From Mycoplana azooxidifex (GTDB lineage: Bacteria > Pseudomonadota > Alphaproteobacteria > Rhizobiales > Rhizobiaceae), in the NCBI RefSeq assembly GCF_014196765.1, contig NZ_JACIEE010000009.1:124001-188000 (forward strand): a DNA stretch of 64,000 nt, read 5' to 3'. Position 1 is the stretch's first letter. Each line of letters starts with the position of its first letter. The notes beneath the pieces were generated by a model that saw only the letters and a list, made by a program, of their open reading frames with translations, did no database searches and was not told the DNA's origin. A program made the translations under genes and the position numbers. This document shows, piece after piece, positions 37,428-46,855 of this stretch.

Positions 37428-38654
37428 TTATGCCCGCTCGGCGAGCGCTTCTTCGCCCTTCTTCTCGCGCACCAGGTTGATGAAGCGGCGGAAGAGGTAG
37501 TGGCTGTCCTGCGGGCCGGGCGAAGCCTCCGGGTGGTGCTGCACCGAGAACACCGGCTTGCCGGCGAGGCGCAGGCCGCAGTTGGAGCCGTCGAACAGGG
37601 AGACGTGGGTTTCCTCGACGCCTGCCGGCAGGCTGTCGGAGGAGACGGCGAAGCCGTGGTTCATCGACACGATCTCCACCTTGCCGGTGGTGTGGTCCTT
37701 GACCGGATGGTTGGCGCCGTGGTGGCCCTGGTGCATCTTCTCGGTCTTCGCGCCGACGGCGAGACCCAGCATCTGGTGGCCGAGGCAGATGCCGAACATC
37801 GGGATGTCCGACTTGATCAGGTCGCGGATCACCGGAACGGCATACTCGCCGGTCGCGGCCGGGTCGCCCGGGCCGTTGGAGAGGAAGATACCGTCCGGCT
37901 TCTGTGCCAGCACCTCCTCGGTGCTGGAGGTCGCCGGCATGACGGTGACCTTGCAGCCGAGGCCGGCGAACAGGCGCAGGATGTTGCGCTTCACGCCGAA
38001 ATCGAGGGCGACGATGTTGTACTTCGCATCCGTCTCGGAAAGGTCTTCGAAGCCCTCGTTCCAGACCCAGGGTTCCTGGCTCCAGCGCGAGGACTGGCCG
38101 GACGAGGCGACCTTGGCGAGGTCAAGGCCTTCGAGCCCGCTCCAGGCCTTGGCTTCCGTCTTCAGCGTCTCGATGTCGAAGACGCCGGCCGGGTCATGGG
38201 CGATCACCGCGTTCGGTGCGCCGTGCTCGCGGATCCAGGCGGTCAGCGCGCGCGTGTCGATGCCGCACAGCCCGATGATGCCGCGCGCCTTCAGCCACTG
38301 GTCGAGGTGCCTGGCGGCGCGGTAGTTCGACGGATCGGTGATGTCGGCCTTGAAGATCACGCCGACCGCGCCATGGCGGGCCGCAGGCGTCAGGTCCTCG
38401 ATGTCCTCGTCGTTGGTGCCGACATTGCCGATATGGGGGAAGGTGAAGGTGACGATCTGGCCGAGATAGGAGGGATCGGTCAGGATCTCCTCGTAGCCGG
38501 TCAGCGCGGTGTTGAAGCAGACCTCGGCCTGGACTTTGCCGGTCGCGCCGATGCCCTTGCCTTCGATCACTGTCCCATCGGCAAGAACGAGGAGGGCGGT
38601 GGGCTTTTCGGAGGTCCAGGGGGCGGTCGAAGGGGCAGTCGCGGTCATGGTCAT
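37428..38654 (-). CDS. carA: Carbamoyl-phosphate synthase small (glutaminase) subunit
   Basis: Glutamine amidotransferase subunit of 408 residues that feeds ammonia to CarB. The N-terminal CPSase small-chain domain (about 17-155) is followed by a class I GATase domain (about 210-395). The nucleophile Cys is in PMFGICLGHQMLGLAVGAK, and the His and Glu of the triad are in FSVQHHPEASPGP. The N-terminus has a short extension (MTMTATAPSTAPWTSE) usual for rhizobia. The start at 38654 follows AAAAGGG. It has its own promoter at 38781-38809, giving a leader of about 120 nt. Confidence 0.97.
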   Translation of the reverse strand: MTMTATAPSTAPWTSEKPTALLVLADGTVIEGKGIGATGKVQAEVCFNTALTGYEEILTDPSYLGQIVTFTFPHIGNVGTNDEDIEDLTPAARHGAVGVIFKADITDPSNYRAARHLDQWLKARGIIGLCGIDTRALTAWIREHGAPNAVIAHDPAGVFDIETLKTEAKAWSGLEGLDLAKVASSGQSSRWSQEPWVWNEGFEDLSETDAKYNIVALDFGVKRNILRLFAGLGCKVTVMPATSSTEEVLAQKPDGIFLSNGPGDPAATGEYAVPVIRDLIKSDIPMFGICLGHQMLGLAVGAKTEKMHQGHHGANHPVKDHTTGKVEIVSMNHGFAVSSDSLPAGVEETHVSLFDGSNCGLRLAGKPVFSVQHHPEASPGPQDSHYLFRRFINLVREKKGEEALAERA

Positions 38655-38780
38655 CCCTTTTCCGGCGCGGATCGGCCCGCCTTGAAAGGCGAGGGTTCAG
38701 GCGCCATTTAATGTCGCAGACGTGGGCACGCGGAAAATCCGCGGCAAGGCCACTACATGCAAATTTCGTGCAGGTGCCGG

Positions 38781-38809
38781 AAAATAGACAAAGCATGCCG
38801 CCCGGTCAA
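38781..38809 (-). promoter_or_regulatory. carA promoter
   Basis: Minus-strand TTGACC, exactly 17 nt, TATTTT. The predicted start near 38775 gives a leader of about 120 nt that includes a CGCGGA-AAA-TCCGCG hairpin. Confidence 0.7.
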
Positions 38810-38861
38810 CCTTCCGGCTGTGGATTGCTTCGAATTTTCGCTGTTCAGAATCAATGGCTTA

Positions 38862-38880
38862 AGCAATCAATTTGATTGCT
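38862..38880. promoter_or_regulatory. Perfect 19-bp palindrome upstream of yqeY
   Basis: AGCAATCAA-T-TTGATTGCT, 9-bp arms around one base. It lies 104 bp before the yqeY start and overlaps TTGATT (38872-38877), a possible -35 box for that gene. The 330-bp gap 38655-38984 holds this, the carA promoter and no other gene. Confidence 0.55.
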
Positions 38881-38984
38881 GTGGCCTTGCTGGTCTATGA
38901 GAGCGCACGAACGGACGGACAACAGCAGACAAAAGGCGGACCCACCGCGCCCGGCAGCGGCAGGCGGTCCAGCGGAGAAAGACA

Positions 38985-39434
38985 ATGCGCGAGCAATTCG
39001 CAGAATGCCTCAAGGACGCTCTGAAGAGCAAGGATACCCGACGGACCTCGACCGTGCGGTTGATCCAGGCTGCAATCAAGGATCGGGACATCGCCAATCG
39101 CGGCGCCGGCAAGGATCCGGTCGACGACGACGGCATCCGGCAGATCCTGGCAAAGATGATCAAGCAGCGCGAGGAATCGGCCCGCATCTACGCCGACAAC
39201 GGCCGCCCGGAGCTTGCCCAGCAGGAGCGCGAGGAAATCACCGTCATCAACGGGTTCCTGCCCGAACAGATCTCGGAAGACAAGGTCAAGGTCCTGTGCG
39301 CCGACGTGGTGCGGGATACCGGCGCGCATGGCCTTCGCGACATGGGCAAGTGCATGAACGCCCTGAAGGAGCGCTATCCCGGCCAGATGGACTTCGCCAA
39401 GGCCTCGGGCGTGGTGAAGGACCTGCTGAAGTAG
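38985..39434 (+). CDS. yqeY: GatB/YqeY-domain protein
   Basis: Cytoplasmic protein of 149 residues of the YqeY family, related to the tail of the GatB subunit of amidotransferases. Typical sequence: MREQFAECLKDALKSKDTRRTSTVRLIQAAIKDRDIA at the start and GKCMNALKERYPGQMDFAKASGVVKDLLK at the end. Probably binds tRNA or a tRNA-linked factor, although no activity is established. It diverges from carA. Confidence 0.9.
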   Translation: MREQFAECLKDALKSKDTRRTSTVRLIQAAIKDRDIANRGAGKDPVDDDGIRQILAKMIKQREESARIYADNGRPELAQQEREEITVINGFLPEQISEDKVKVLCADVVRDTGAHGLRDMGKCMNALKERYPGQMDFAKASGVVKDLLK

Positions 39435-39594
39435 GCTGACGGCAGGTTTTCGCCGGCCATTGAGCAATGAAGACGCCGCGGCAGGTCCGCGGCGTTCTGC
39501 TGTCTGCACCCCAGCGACGGTCTTGCGATCGTCGCTTTCCTGGAGCCCGGGGCCTGAGGCGTCGGCCGCGCGAATCCGCAAGACCGGACGCGTG

Positions 39595-40488
39595 TCAGGC
39601 CGTCTGCACGGACTCGGAGCCGACGACGTCCGCGAAGGCCTGGTCTACCAGCGCATGCTTGGCCGCCTGGTACTGCCAGTACTGCCGCAGCAGCCTGCGG
39701 GAGATCCACACGTCGCTCTCGCCGCGCCTGCCGCTCCAGCCGATATCGCCCAGTTCCGCCGCCTTGCCGAACAGGCGCACGACATGGGTACGCGAGATGG
39801 TGAAGCGGCGCGCGGTCTCGGTCAGCGACAGCGTGCCGGCCTGAAGGCGATCGGTCGCAGGCCCCGCTGCGTCCGCACCGGGGGCCACTTCGGCGATCAG
39901 GAGATCGAGGATGAGGCCGCCGAAATTCGCCCAGGTGAAGAGATCGAAGGCTGGTCCCTGGGTGCGGACCGATCTTTCGACCAGGATGCGCTCGGCGATC
40001 TTCGGCTGCAGGCGGTATTGCAGCGCCGGGTCGGCCCGGTAGATTTCGGCGCGGTTTCCTCCGTCGATCCCGTCGAGCCCGGACAGGTGCAGTTCGAGCC
40101 ATTGCGACATCGCCCGGTCGGGGACTTCCGTTGCCTGCAGCGGCTTCCTGCGACGGTCCTCGTGGCCGCTGACGACCCGCACGAAGCCGTTGGCCACGAT
40201 CTCCTTGATGAAATCGGCGGCGGTGTTCTTGCTCGCCACGTTCTTTTCGACGACCAGGCCGATGAAGCGCGCCGAATAGAGGCCGCTGGCCGGATCTTCA
40301 GGGTCACGCGAGCAGGCCAGCGCGAAGGCGGCATGGCTCATCAGCCACCGCTGCTGCGACGAAAACAGCCGCGCCAGCGGCGGATCGGAATCGTAGATTT
40401 CCAGAAGCAGCCGGGCGCCCTGCCGGAAGGCATAGAAGAAGCGGGGATCGGTTTCGAGGGTCGCGGCGGTGATCGGCATGTCGTTCAT
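39595..40488 (-). CDS. Unusual HTH regulator, rhizobial family of unknown target
   Basis: Protein of about 297 residues. The N-terminal half resembles a MarR-like winged helix (about 30-125: SSQQRWLMSHAAFALACS, then VEKNVASKNTAADFIKEIVANGFVRVVSGHEDRRRK). The C-terminal third has a second HTH (GTLSLTETARRFTISRTHVVRLFGKAAEL) followed by a basic tail. So two DNA-binding-like segments flank a middle domain of unknown type. The start at 40488 (MNDMPITAATLETD) was preferred over TTG at 40539, because that TTG is also TTGACA and sits beside a palindrome. No effector domain is recognised. Confidence 0.65.
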   Translation of the reverse strand: MNDMPITAATLETDPRFFYAFRQGARLLLEIYDSDPPLARLFSSQQRWLMSHAAFALACSRDPEDPASGLYSARFIGLVVEKNVASKNTAADFIKEIVANGFVRVVSGHEDRRRKPLQATEVPDRAMSQWLELHLSGLDGIDGGNRAEIYRADPALQYRLQPKIAERILVERSVRTQGPAFDLFTWANFGGLILDLLIAEVAPGADAAGPATDRLQAGTLSLTETARRFTISRTHVVRLFGKAAELGDIGWSGRRGESDVWISRRLLRQYWQYQAAKHALVDQAFADVVGSESVQTA

Positions 40489-40522
40489 TCCGGTATTGGC
40501 ATCGCCTTCCTCTTCGCCAACT

Positions 40523-40534
40523 AGATGTACATCT
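40523..40534. promoter_or_regulatory. 12-bp palindrome AGATGTACATCT, candidate operator
   Basis: Perfect palindrome 35 bp in front of the chosen HTH-regulator start and directly downstream of TTGACA (minus strand, 40539-40534). Likely autoregulatory operator at the promoter; it also lies 149 bp before divergent dnaG. Confidence 0.5.
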
Positions 40535-40682
40535 GTCAATTTCGACCTTTAGTTAATTTTTAGCAATTCGCGCCCTGTCACGGCATTGCCTGTTGACAGC
40601 CCGACTATTGTAGCGCTCGTCCGCAGCAATCATTATAAAGGCAGGGTCGCCCGGACGGCGGCGACGGAGACCACGTTCAAAG

Positions 40683-42701
40683 ATGCGCTTTTCCCCTTCG
40701 TTTCTCGACGAGATTCGCGATCGCGTGCCGATTTCGGCCGTGGTCGGTCGCCGCGTGACCTGGGACAAGAAGAAGACCAACGTCTCGCGCGGCGACTACT
40801 GGGCCTGCTGCCCGTTCCATGGCGAGAAATCGCCGAGCTTCCACTGCGAGGACCGCAAGGGCCGCTACCACTGCTTCGGCTGCGGCGTTTCCGGCGACCA
40901 TTTCCGCTTCCTCACCGAGCTCGACGGGATGAACTTTCCCGAGGCCGTGCAGCAGATCGCCGACATGGCCGGCGTGCCCATGCCGCAGCCCGACGCGCAG
41001 GCCGAGCGGCGCGAGAAGGAGCGCACCTCGCTTCTCGACGTCATGGAGATGGCGACTGTCTTTTTCCAGGACCAGCTCCAGTCGGCCGCCGGCGCCCGCG
41101 CCCGGGCCTATCTGCGCGACCGCGGGCTGACCGGCCGCACGATCGAGACCTTCCGGCTCGGCTATGCCCCGGAAAGCCGCAATGCACTGAAGGAGCATCT
41201 CGCCGGCAAGGGCGTGCCGAAGGAACAGATCGAGGCCTGCGGGCTGGTGGTGCACGGGCCTGAGATCCCCGTTTCCTACGACCGCTTTCGCGACCGCATC
41301 ATGTTTCCGATCCTGTCTTCGCGGGAAAAGGTAATCGCCTTCGGCGGCCGCGCCATGTCGCCGGACGCGCCGGCGAAGTACCTGAATTCGAACGAGACCG
41401 AGCTCTTCCACAAGGGAAGCGTGCTCTACAATTTCGCCCGTGCCCGCAAGGCGGCACAGAGGGCAGCACAGGGGGCAGGCCGCGCTCCGGACGAAAAAGG
41501 CGGCGGCACGATCATCGCCGTCGAGGGCTACATGGACGTCATTGCCCTGCACCAGGCGGGCGTCGAGAATGCCGTTGCCCCGCTCGGCACGGCGCTGACG
41601 GAGAACCAGCTCGACCTGCTCTGGAGGATGACGCCGCAGCCGATCCTGTGCTTCGACGGCGACGGGGCCGGCATCCGCGCCGCCAATCGCGCCGCCGAGC
41701 TGGCGCTGCCGCATATCCGGCCGGACCGGACCGTCCGCTTCGCGATGCTCCCCGACGGCAAGGACCCGGACGACCTCGTTCGCCACGAGGGGCGCGAGCC
41801 TTTCGACAAGGTGCTGGCCGGCGCCAGGCCGCTTGCCGCGATGATCTGGAGCCGGGAGGCCGGCGGCGGCACCTACGAAACGCCGGAAAGCCGGGCGGAG
41901 CTGGAGGCGCGGCTGCGCCAGCTCGTGTCGGTCATCGCCGACGAGAACGTGCGCCGGCACTACCAGCAGGACATGCGCGACCGGCTGAACTCTTTCTTCC
42001 AGCCCGTCTCCCGCCAGGGCGGCGAGCGACGCGGCTTCGGCGGGCGGCAGGGACAGGGACAGGGACGCCAGCAGGGCGGGCGCAATACCGCCGGCGGCCC
42101 GTCCTCGACGCCGTCCACGATCTCCGACCGGCTCGCCCGGTCGACGCTGGTGCGCGGCGCGCAGGAACTGCCGGCCTTGCGCGAAAGCGTGCTGGTGCTG
42201 ACGATCGTCAACCAGCCGCAGCTTCTGTTCGAGGAATACGACGAGGTTTCGGCGATCGAATTCGACAATCGCGACCTGCAGCGTTTCTGGTCGGCCGTGC
42301 TCGGCATCGCCGCCGGCATGGGCGACCGGCTTTCGCGCGAGCGGCTGGTGGAGGAACTGGAGGCTTCCGGTTTCGAGCCGATGCTCAAGGCGCTCGACCA
42401 GCAGATCCGCAATTCGCGCCTGTGGACGGCGACGGAGGCGGCGGCTCCCAGCGACGCCCGCGAGGGCTACCTGCAGGCGATGGCGCTGCACAAGCGGACG
42501 CGCGCGCTTCTGTGGCAGCGGCGCGAGTTGGAACGCGAGTTGGCGGAGGCAACCGAAGAAGGCGATGGCGAGCGCGTTCCGCAGATCCTCCGGGCGCTGC
42601 AGGAAGTGCAGATGGAAACCAAGCGGTTGGAAAACCAGGAAGCGATCATCGACGGTTTCGGCGTGATGTCCGGCCGCGTCAAGGGGCCAGCCAAGGGGTA
42701 G
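40683..42701 (+). CDS. dnaG: DNA primase
   Basis: Primase of 672 residues that makes RNA primers at the replication fork. The N-terminal zinc finger (about 40-67) has Cys43, His46, Cys64 and Cys67 in CPFHGEKSPSFHC and YHCFGCG. The TOPRIM catalytic domain (about 260-350) has AVEGYMDVIALHQAG and CFDGDGAGIRAANRA. A Gly/Gln-rich linker (RQGQGQGRQQGGRN) precedes the helicase-binding C-terminal domain (about 480-665). A TTGACA lies about 85 bp upstream without a convincing -10. In most rhizobia rpoD follows soon after; here about 5.6 kb of other genes intervene. Confidence 0.96.
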   Translation: MRFSPSFLDEIRDRVPISAVVGRRVTWDKKKTNVSRGDYWACCPFHGEKSPSFHCEDRKGRYHCFGCGVSGDHFRFLTELDGMNFPEAVQQIADMAGVPMPQPDAQAERREKERTSLLDVMEMATVFFQDQLQSAAGARARAYLRDRGLTGRTIETFRLGYAPESRNALKEHLAGKGVPKEQIEACGLVVHGPEIPVSYDRFRDRIMFPILSSREKVIAFGGRAMSPDAPAKYLNSNETELFHKGSVLYNFARARKAAQRAAQGAGRAPDEKGGGTIIAVEGYMDVIALHQAGVENAVAPLGTALTENQLDLLWRMTPQPILCFDGDGAGIRAANRAAELALPHIRPDRTVRFAMLPDGKDPDDLVRHEGREPFDKVLAGARPLAAMIWSREAGGGTYETPESRAELEARLRQLVSVIADENVRRHYQQDMRDRLNSFFQPVSRQGGERRGFGGRQGQGQGRQQGGRNTAGGPSSTPSTISDRLARSTLVRGAQELPALRESVLVLTIVNQPQLLFEEYDEVSAIEFDNRDLQRFWSAVLGIAAGMGDRLSRERLVEELEASGFEPMLKALDQQIRNSRLWTATEAAAPSDAREGYLQAMALHKRTRALLWQRRELERELAEATEEGDGERVPQILRALQEVQMETKRLENQEAIIDGFGVMSGRVKGPAKG

Positions 42702-42714
42702 GGGCGGGCGCGGT

Positions 42715-42840
42715 ACCTCTTTTCCCCAGCGGGGAGAAGGTGGCGCGTAGCGCCGGATAAGGGGGCGGGCGTGGCGTTTGCGGCGAAGACCCCTCATCGC
42801 CTCGCTTTGCTCGGCACTTCTCCCCGCCGGGGAGAAGAGG
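42715..42840. repeat. RIME-type palindromic repeat pair, locus B
   Basis: Two facing copies after dnaG: 42716-42763 (TTTTCCCCAGCGGGGAGAAGG then GCGCCGGATAAGGGG) and 42789-42840 (CCCCTCATCGCC, then CTTCTCCCCGCCGGGGAGAAG). Arms are more decayed than at locus A but keep the GGGGAGAAG stems and CTCATC/GGATAAGG ends. Confidence 0.7.
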
Positions 42841-42943
42841 GAGGACTTGCGACTCGCGCCATACACCGCGTTCCCACCCCGGAGCCCCTTGCATCGCTGC
42901 GCCGCCTGGCGATGATGCCACGACGATTCCCGAAAGAGGCCCG

Positions 42944-44818
42944 ATGCCGCCATTTGAAAGACAGGAGCCGCCGTTTTCGACCGAGCGGCTGTTTTCCGCA
43001 AACCCCGGTCCGCTGGAGGTGCTCAAGCGCGTCTACGGCTACGATGCCTTCCGCGGCAAGCAGCAGGCGGTGGTGGAGCATGTGGCGGCGGGCGGCGATG
43101 CGGTGGTGCTGTTTCCGACGGGCGCGGGAAAATCGCTCTGTTTCCAGATCCCGGCGCTTTGCCGCGACGGTGTCGGCATCGTCGTCTCGCCGCTGATCGC
43201 GCTGATGCGTGACCAGGTGGAGGCGCTGAAGCAACTCGGCGTGCGTGCGGCGGCGCTGAATTCCGCCCTGTCGCGCGAGGAGGCCGGCGCCGTCATGCGG
43301 GCGGTGCGCGCAGCCGAACTCGACCTTCTCTACGTCACGCCCGAGCGGATCGTCACCGACGGCTTCGCGGAGTTGATCGGCAACGCCCGCATCGCGCTCT
43401 TTGCCATCGACGAGGCGCACTGTGTTTCCCAGTGGGGGCACGACTTCCGGCCCGAATACCGCACTCTGGACCGGCTCGCTGGGCGCTATCCCGGCGTGCC
43501 GCGGATCGCGTTGACGGCGACCGCCGATCCGCATACCCGGGAAGACATCATCGAGCGCCTGTCGCTGGCGAATGCGCAGGTGTTCACCACCTCCTTCGAC
43601 CGGCCGAACATCGCCTATGACATCGTCGAGCGCGACCAGCCGCGTCAGCAGCTTTTGCGCTTCCTGTCGCGCCACAAGGATGCGAGCGGCATCGTCTACT
43701 GCCTGTCGCGCGCCAAGGTGGAGGATACCGCGGCATGGCTCGACGCGCAGGGGATCCGCGCGCGGCCCTATCATGCCGGGCTCGACCGCTCCGTTCGCGA
43801 CACCAACCAGGACGCGTTCCTCAAAGAGGAAAACCTCTGCCTCGTCGCCACCGTCGCCTTCGGCATGGGCATCGACAAGCCGGACGTGCGCTATGTCGCC
43901 CATCTCGACCTGCCCGGCTCCGTCGAGGCCTACTACCAGGAGACCGGCCGCGCCGGGCGCGACGGGCTGCCGTCCGAAGCATGGATGGCCTACGGCATGG
44001 CTGACGTGATGCAGCGCCGTCGGATGATCGACGAGGGGGACGCCGCCGAAGACGTCAAGCGCGTCGAGCGCGCCAAGCTGAATGCGCTGCTTGCGATCTG
44101 CGAGACCGTGTCCTGCCGGAGGCAGGCGATCCTCGCTCATTTCGGCGAGGCGCATGCCGGCGGCTGCGGCAATTGCGACACCTGCCGCAACCCGGTCGAG
44201 ACCTGGGACGGGACGGAGGCCGCAATCACCGCGCTCGCCGCCGTCTACCGCACCGGCGAACGCTTCGGCTCCGGCCACGTCATCGATGTCCTGATGGGCG
44301 TCGCCAACGAGAAGACCGAGCGCTTCGGCCATGTCGACATGCCGGTATTCGGAGCGGGCAAGGACATTCCAGTGCGGACCTGGCAATCGGTGTTCCGCCA
44401 GCTTTTGGCTACCGGCCTGATCCGCATCGACCATACGGCATTCGGGGCGATGAAGCTGGAAGCGGAAGCGCGGGCGGTGTTTCGCCGCGAACGGGAGGTC
44501 AGGTTCCGCAAGGATCGGCCCGCGCCGGCGAGAACGGGGCGGGGGGCGAAACCGTCGGCGGCGCGCGAGCGGGTCGATCTTGCAGGCTCCGACCGCGAAC
44601 TGTTCGAGCGGCTGCGCGCCGAGCGCCTGTCGATCGCCAAGGATCTGGACGTGCCGCCCTATGTCGTCTTCCCCGACACGACGCTCATAGCGCTTGCAAA
44701 GGAGAGGCCGGGCGACTGGGACGAACTGCTCGACATTCCCGGCATCGGCCAGAGCAAGCGCGAACGGTTCGGCAAGGCGTTCCTGGCGGTGATAGAGGAT
44801 TACGTCGAGGGCGAGTGA
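42944..44818 (+). CDS. recQ: RecQ DNA helicase
   Basis: ATP-dependent 3'-5' DNA helicase of 624 residues for recombination and fork repair. Walker A FPTGAGKS (57-64), DEAH box in [20 protein letters not shown], motif VI in [19 protein letters not shown]. The zinc-binding domain has the cysteines in [15 protein letters not shown] and [10 protein letters not shown], the RQC winged helix follows (about 430-515), and an HRDC domain ends the protein (about 540-620: [32 protein letters not shown]). The ATG follows GAAAGAGGC. All functional parts are present. Confidence 0.95.
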   Translation: MPPFERQEPPFSTERLFSANPGPLEVLKRVYGYDAFRGKQQAVVEHVAAGGDAVVLFPTGAGKSLCFQIPALCRDGVGIVVSPLIALMRDQVEALKQLGVRAAALNSALSREEAGAVMRAVRAAELDLLYVTPERIVTDGFAELIGNARIALFAIDEAHCVSQWGHDFRPEYRTLDRLAGRYPGVPRIALTATADPHTREDIIERLSLANAQVFTTSFDRPNIAYDIVERDQPRQQLLRFLSRHKDASGIVYCLSRAKVEDTAAWLDAQGIRARPYHAGLDRSVRDTNQDAFLKEENLCLVATVAFGMGIDKPDVRYVAHLDLPGSVEAYYQETGRAGRDGLPSEAWMAYGMADVMQRRRMIDEGDAAEDVKRVERAKLNALLAICETVSCRRQAILAHFGEAHAGGCGNCDTCRNPVETWDGTEAAITALAAVYRTGERFGSGHVIDVLMGVANEKTERFGHVDMPVFGAGKDIPVRTWQSVFRQLLATGLIRIDHTAFGAMKLEAEARAVFRREREVRFRKDRPAPARTGRGAKPSAARERVDLAGSDRELFERLRAERLSIAKDLDVPPYVVFPDTTLIALAKERPGDWDELLDIPGIGQSKRERFGKAFLAVIEDYVEGE

Positions 44819-44873
44819 GGACCGGGGCGCAAGCTGCGGGGCGGCGGCGGTCGCACAAAAGGGAGAAGAGCCG

Positions 44874-45323
44874 ATGACCGAATGGAACTTGCCCTGGCAT
44901 GGGGCCTGCCGCTGCGGACGTACGAAGCTGAAGATCAGCGCGCCGCCGCTCTTGACGATGGCGTGCCACTGCACCGGCTGCCAGCGCATGTCGGGTAGCG
45001 CCTATTCGCTCAGCGCCGCCATTCCGGCCGAAGGGTTCTCCGTGGTCGAGGGCGAGCCGGTCGTCGCCGGTGCGAATGCCGAGGCCGGTCACCATTTCTG
45101 TCCGCACTGCATGACGTGGATGTTCACGCGGCCGAAGGGGATCGATTTCTTCGTCAATCTTCGCCCGACCATGCTGGAGGATGCGAGCTGGTTCGTTCCC
45201 TTCATCGAAACCTATACCAGCGAGAAGCTGCCCTGGGTTGCGACGCCGGCAGTCCACAGTTTCGAACGGCTTCCGCCGTTCGACGCCTATGAGGGGCTTG
45301 TGGGCGAATTCGCCGCGCGCTGA
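44874..45323 (+). CDS. GFA/CENP-V-family zinc protein
   Basis: Protein of 149 residues with the GFA zinc-binding pattern: CRCG (about 12-15), CHCTGCQRMSGSAYS (about 32-46) and HHFCPHCMTWMF (about 76-87). Founding members were described as glutathione-dependent formaldehyde-activating enzymes, but the activity of most members is unproven. The ATG at 44874 follows AAAGGGAGAAGAG. It lies 55 nt after recQ on the same strand; cotranscription is possible. Confidence 0.83.
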   Translation: MTEWNLPWHGACRCGRTKLKISAPPLLTMACHCTGCQRMSGSAYSLSAAIPAEGFSVVEGEPVVAGANAEAGHHFCPHCMTWMFTRPKGIDFFVNLRPTMLEDASWFVPFIETYTSEKLPWVATPAVHSFERLPPFDAYEGLVGEFAAR

Positions 45324-45453
45324 TCGCATTCCTTTCGCCGAAAATGGCCATGTTTGAAGAGCGCCTCATGCGACATATGCCCCATGAAGGTGGCTGCGCG
45401 GGGAGAGCGGACGTGCTAGAACCCGGCGATCCCGATGACCGGAGCGTACCCTC

Positions 45454-46641
45454 ATGAGCACCGACTTCCTCTCCCATCTGCGCAGCGAACTCGAGGCCCT
45501 GAAAACGGCAGGCCTTTACAAGGCCGAGCGCGTGATCACCTCCAAGCAGGCGGGCACGATCGAGGTCGCCTCGGGGGCGCGGGTCCTGAACTTCTGCGCC
45601 AACAACTATCTCGGGCTCGCCGACAGCGAGGACCTCGCGCAAGCCGCGAAGGCTGCCCTGGACCGCTACGGCTACGGCATGGCGTCGGTGCGCTTCATCT
45701 GCGGCACGCAGGAGGAGCACAAGCAACTGGAAGCCCGCATCTCGGCCTTCCTCGGCATGGAGGACACGATCCTCTATTCCTCCTGTTTCGACGCCAATGG
45801 CGGGCTGTTCGAGACGCTGCTCTCCGAAGAGGACGCGATCATCTCGGATGCGCTCAACCATGCCTCGATCATCGACGGCGTGCGGCTCTCCAAGGCCAAG
45901 CGCTTCCGCTATGCCAACAACGACATGGCCGCGCTCGAAGAGGAGTTGAAGAAGGCCGAGGGCAGCCGCTTCAAGCTGATCGCCACCGACGGCGTGTTCT
46001 CCATGGACGGCATCATCGCCAATCTCGGCGGCGTCTGCGACCTGGCCGAGAAATACGGCGCGATGGTCATGGTGGACGACAGCCACGCCGTCGGCTTCGT
46101 CGGCAGCCATGGTCGTGGCTCGGCCGAGCATTGCGGCGTCGAGGGGCGGGTGGACATCATCACCGGCACGCTCGGCAAGGCGCTCGGCGGCGCGTCGGGT
46201 GGCTACACGTCGGGCAAGGCCGAGATGGTCGAGTGGCTGCGCCAACGCTCGCGGCCCTATCTCTTTTCCAACACGCTGGCGCCGGTGATCGCGGCCGCCT
46301 CGCTGAAGGTGTTCGACCTGATCGACAACGGCGACGCCCTGCGCGCCCGTCTGACGGCCAATGCCGATCTTTTCCGTTCCGAGATGACGAAGCTCGGCTT
46401 CACGCTCGCCGGTGAGGGGCATCCGATCATCCCGGTGATGCTGGGGGATGCGGCGCTCGCCCAGGAGATGGCGGCGCGGATGCTGGAGAAGGGGGTCTAC
46501 GTGATCGGCTTCTCCTTCCCCGTCGTTCCGAAAGGACAGGCGCGCATCCGCACCCAGATGTCGGCGGCGCATTCGCGCGCGGACGTGGAAAAGGCGATCT
46601 CGGTGTTTGCCGAAGTGGGGCGGGACCTGGGTGTGATTTGA
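45454..46641 (+). CDS. kbl: 2-amino-3-ketobutyrate CoA ligase
   Basis: PLP enzyme of 395 residues that cleaves 2-amino-3-ketobutyrate with CoA to glycine and acetyl-CoA, the second step of threonine degradation. The alpha-oxoamine synthase signature is present: [38 protein letters not shown], the Asp/His of [12 protein letters not shown] and the Schiff-base lysine in [14 protein letters not shown]. It precedes tdh on the same strand; a 215-bp spacer with a RIME repeat pair separates them, so cotranscription is probable but interrupted by structure. Confidence 0.96.
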   Translation: MSTDFLSHLRSELEALKTAGLYKAERVITSKQAGTIEVASGARVLNFCANNYLGLADSEDLAQAAKAALDRYGYGMASVRFICGTQEEHKQLEARISAFLGMEDTILYSSCFDANGGLFETLLSEEDAIISDALNHASIIDGVRLSKAKRFRYANNDMAALEEELKKAEGSRFKLIATDGVFSMDGIIANLGGVCDLAEKYGAMVMVDDSHAVGFVGSHGRGSAEHCGVEGRVDIITGTLGKALGGASGGYTSGKAEMVEWLRQRSRPYLFSNTLAPVIAAASLKVFDLIDNGDALRARLTANADLFRSEMTKLGFTLAGEGHPIIPVMLGDAALAQEMAARMLEKGVYVIGFSFPVVPKGQARIRTQMSAAHSRADVEKAISVFAEVGRDLGVI

Positions 46642-46654
46642 GTGCTCTTGCTTC

Positions 46655-46818
46655 CCTCTTCTCCCCAGCGGGGAGAAGATGTCCGAAGGACAGATGAGGG
46701 GGGAGCGACAGCGATATTTCACGCAGGAGCGGGGAACAGATTTAGATATGGACGGCTGTGCCGTGCCGCCCCCTCATCCGACCCTACGGGCCACCTTCTC
46801 CCCGCTGGGGAGAAGAGG
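46655..46818. repeat. RIME-type palindromic repeat pair, locus C
   Basis: Facing copies at 46655-46703 (CTTCTCCCCAGCGGGGAGAAG ... GGACAGATGAGGGG) and 46769-46818 (CCCCTCATCCGACCCTACGGG ... CTTCTCCCCGCTGGGGAGAAG). They fill most of the kbl-tdh spacer, and the last arm ends 37 nt before the tdh start. Confidence 0.75.
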
Positions 46819-46855
46819 CAAGAAACGCCGGCGCCAACCGAAGAGGACTGTTGAA

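Noticed and set aside
40489-40541. TTG start extending the two-HTH regulator by 17 residues
   Set aside because: The TTG is part of TTGACA and lies next to a palindrome; an ATG at 40488 is more plausible.
42715-42840. Repeated palindromes considered as a CRISPR fragment
   Set aside because: Only two facing copies, no regular spacers, no cas genes; they match RIME-type repeats.
40677-43001. Minus-strand open frame of 774 residues
   Set aside because: Antisense to dnaG and runs through the RIME repeat; no recognisable domains.
46679-46855. N-terminal extension of tdh through the upstream open frame
   Set aside because: The extension is translated RIME repeat; the family start and ribosome-binding site are at 46856.
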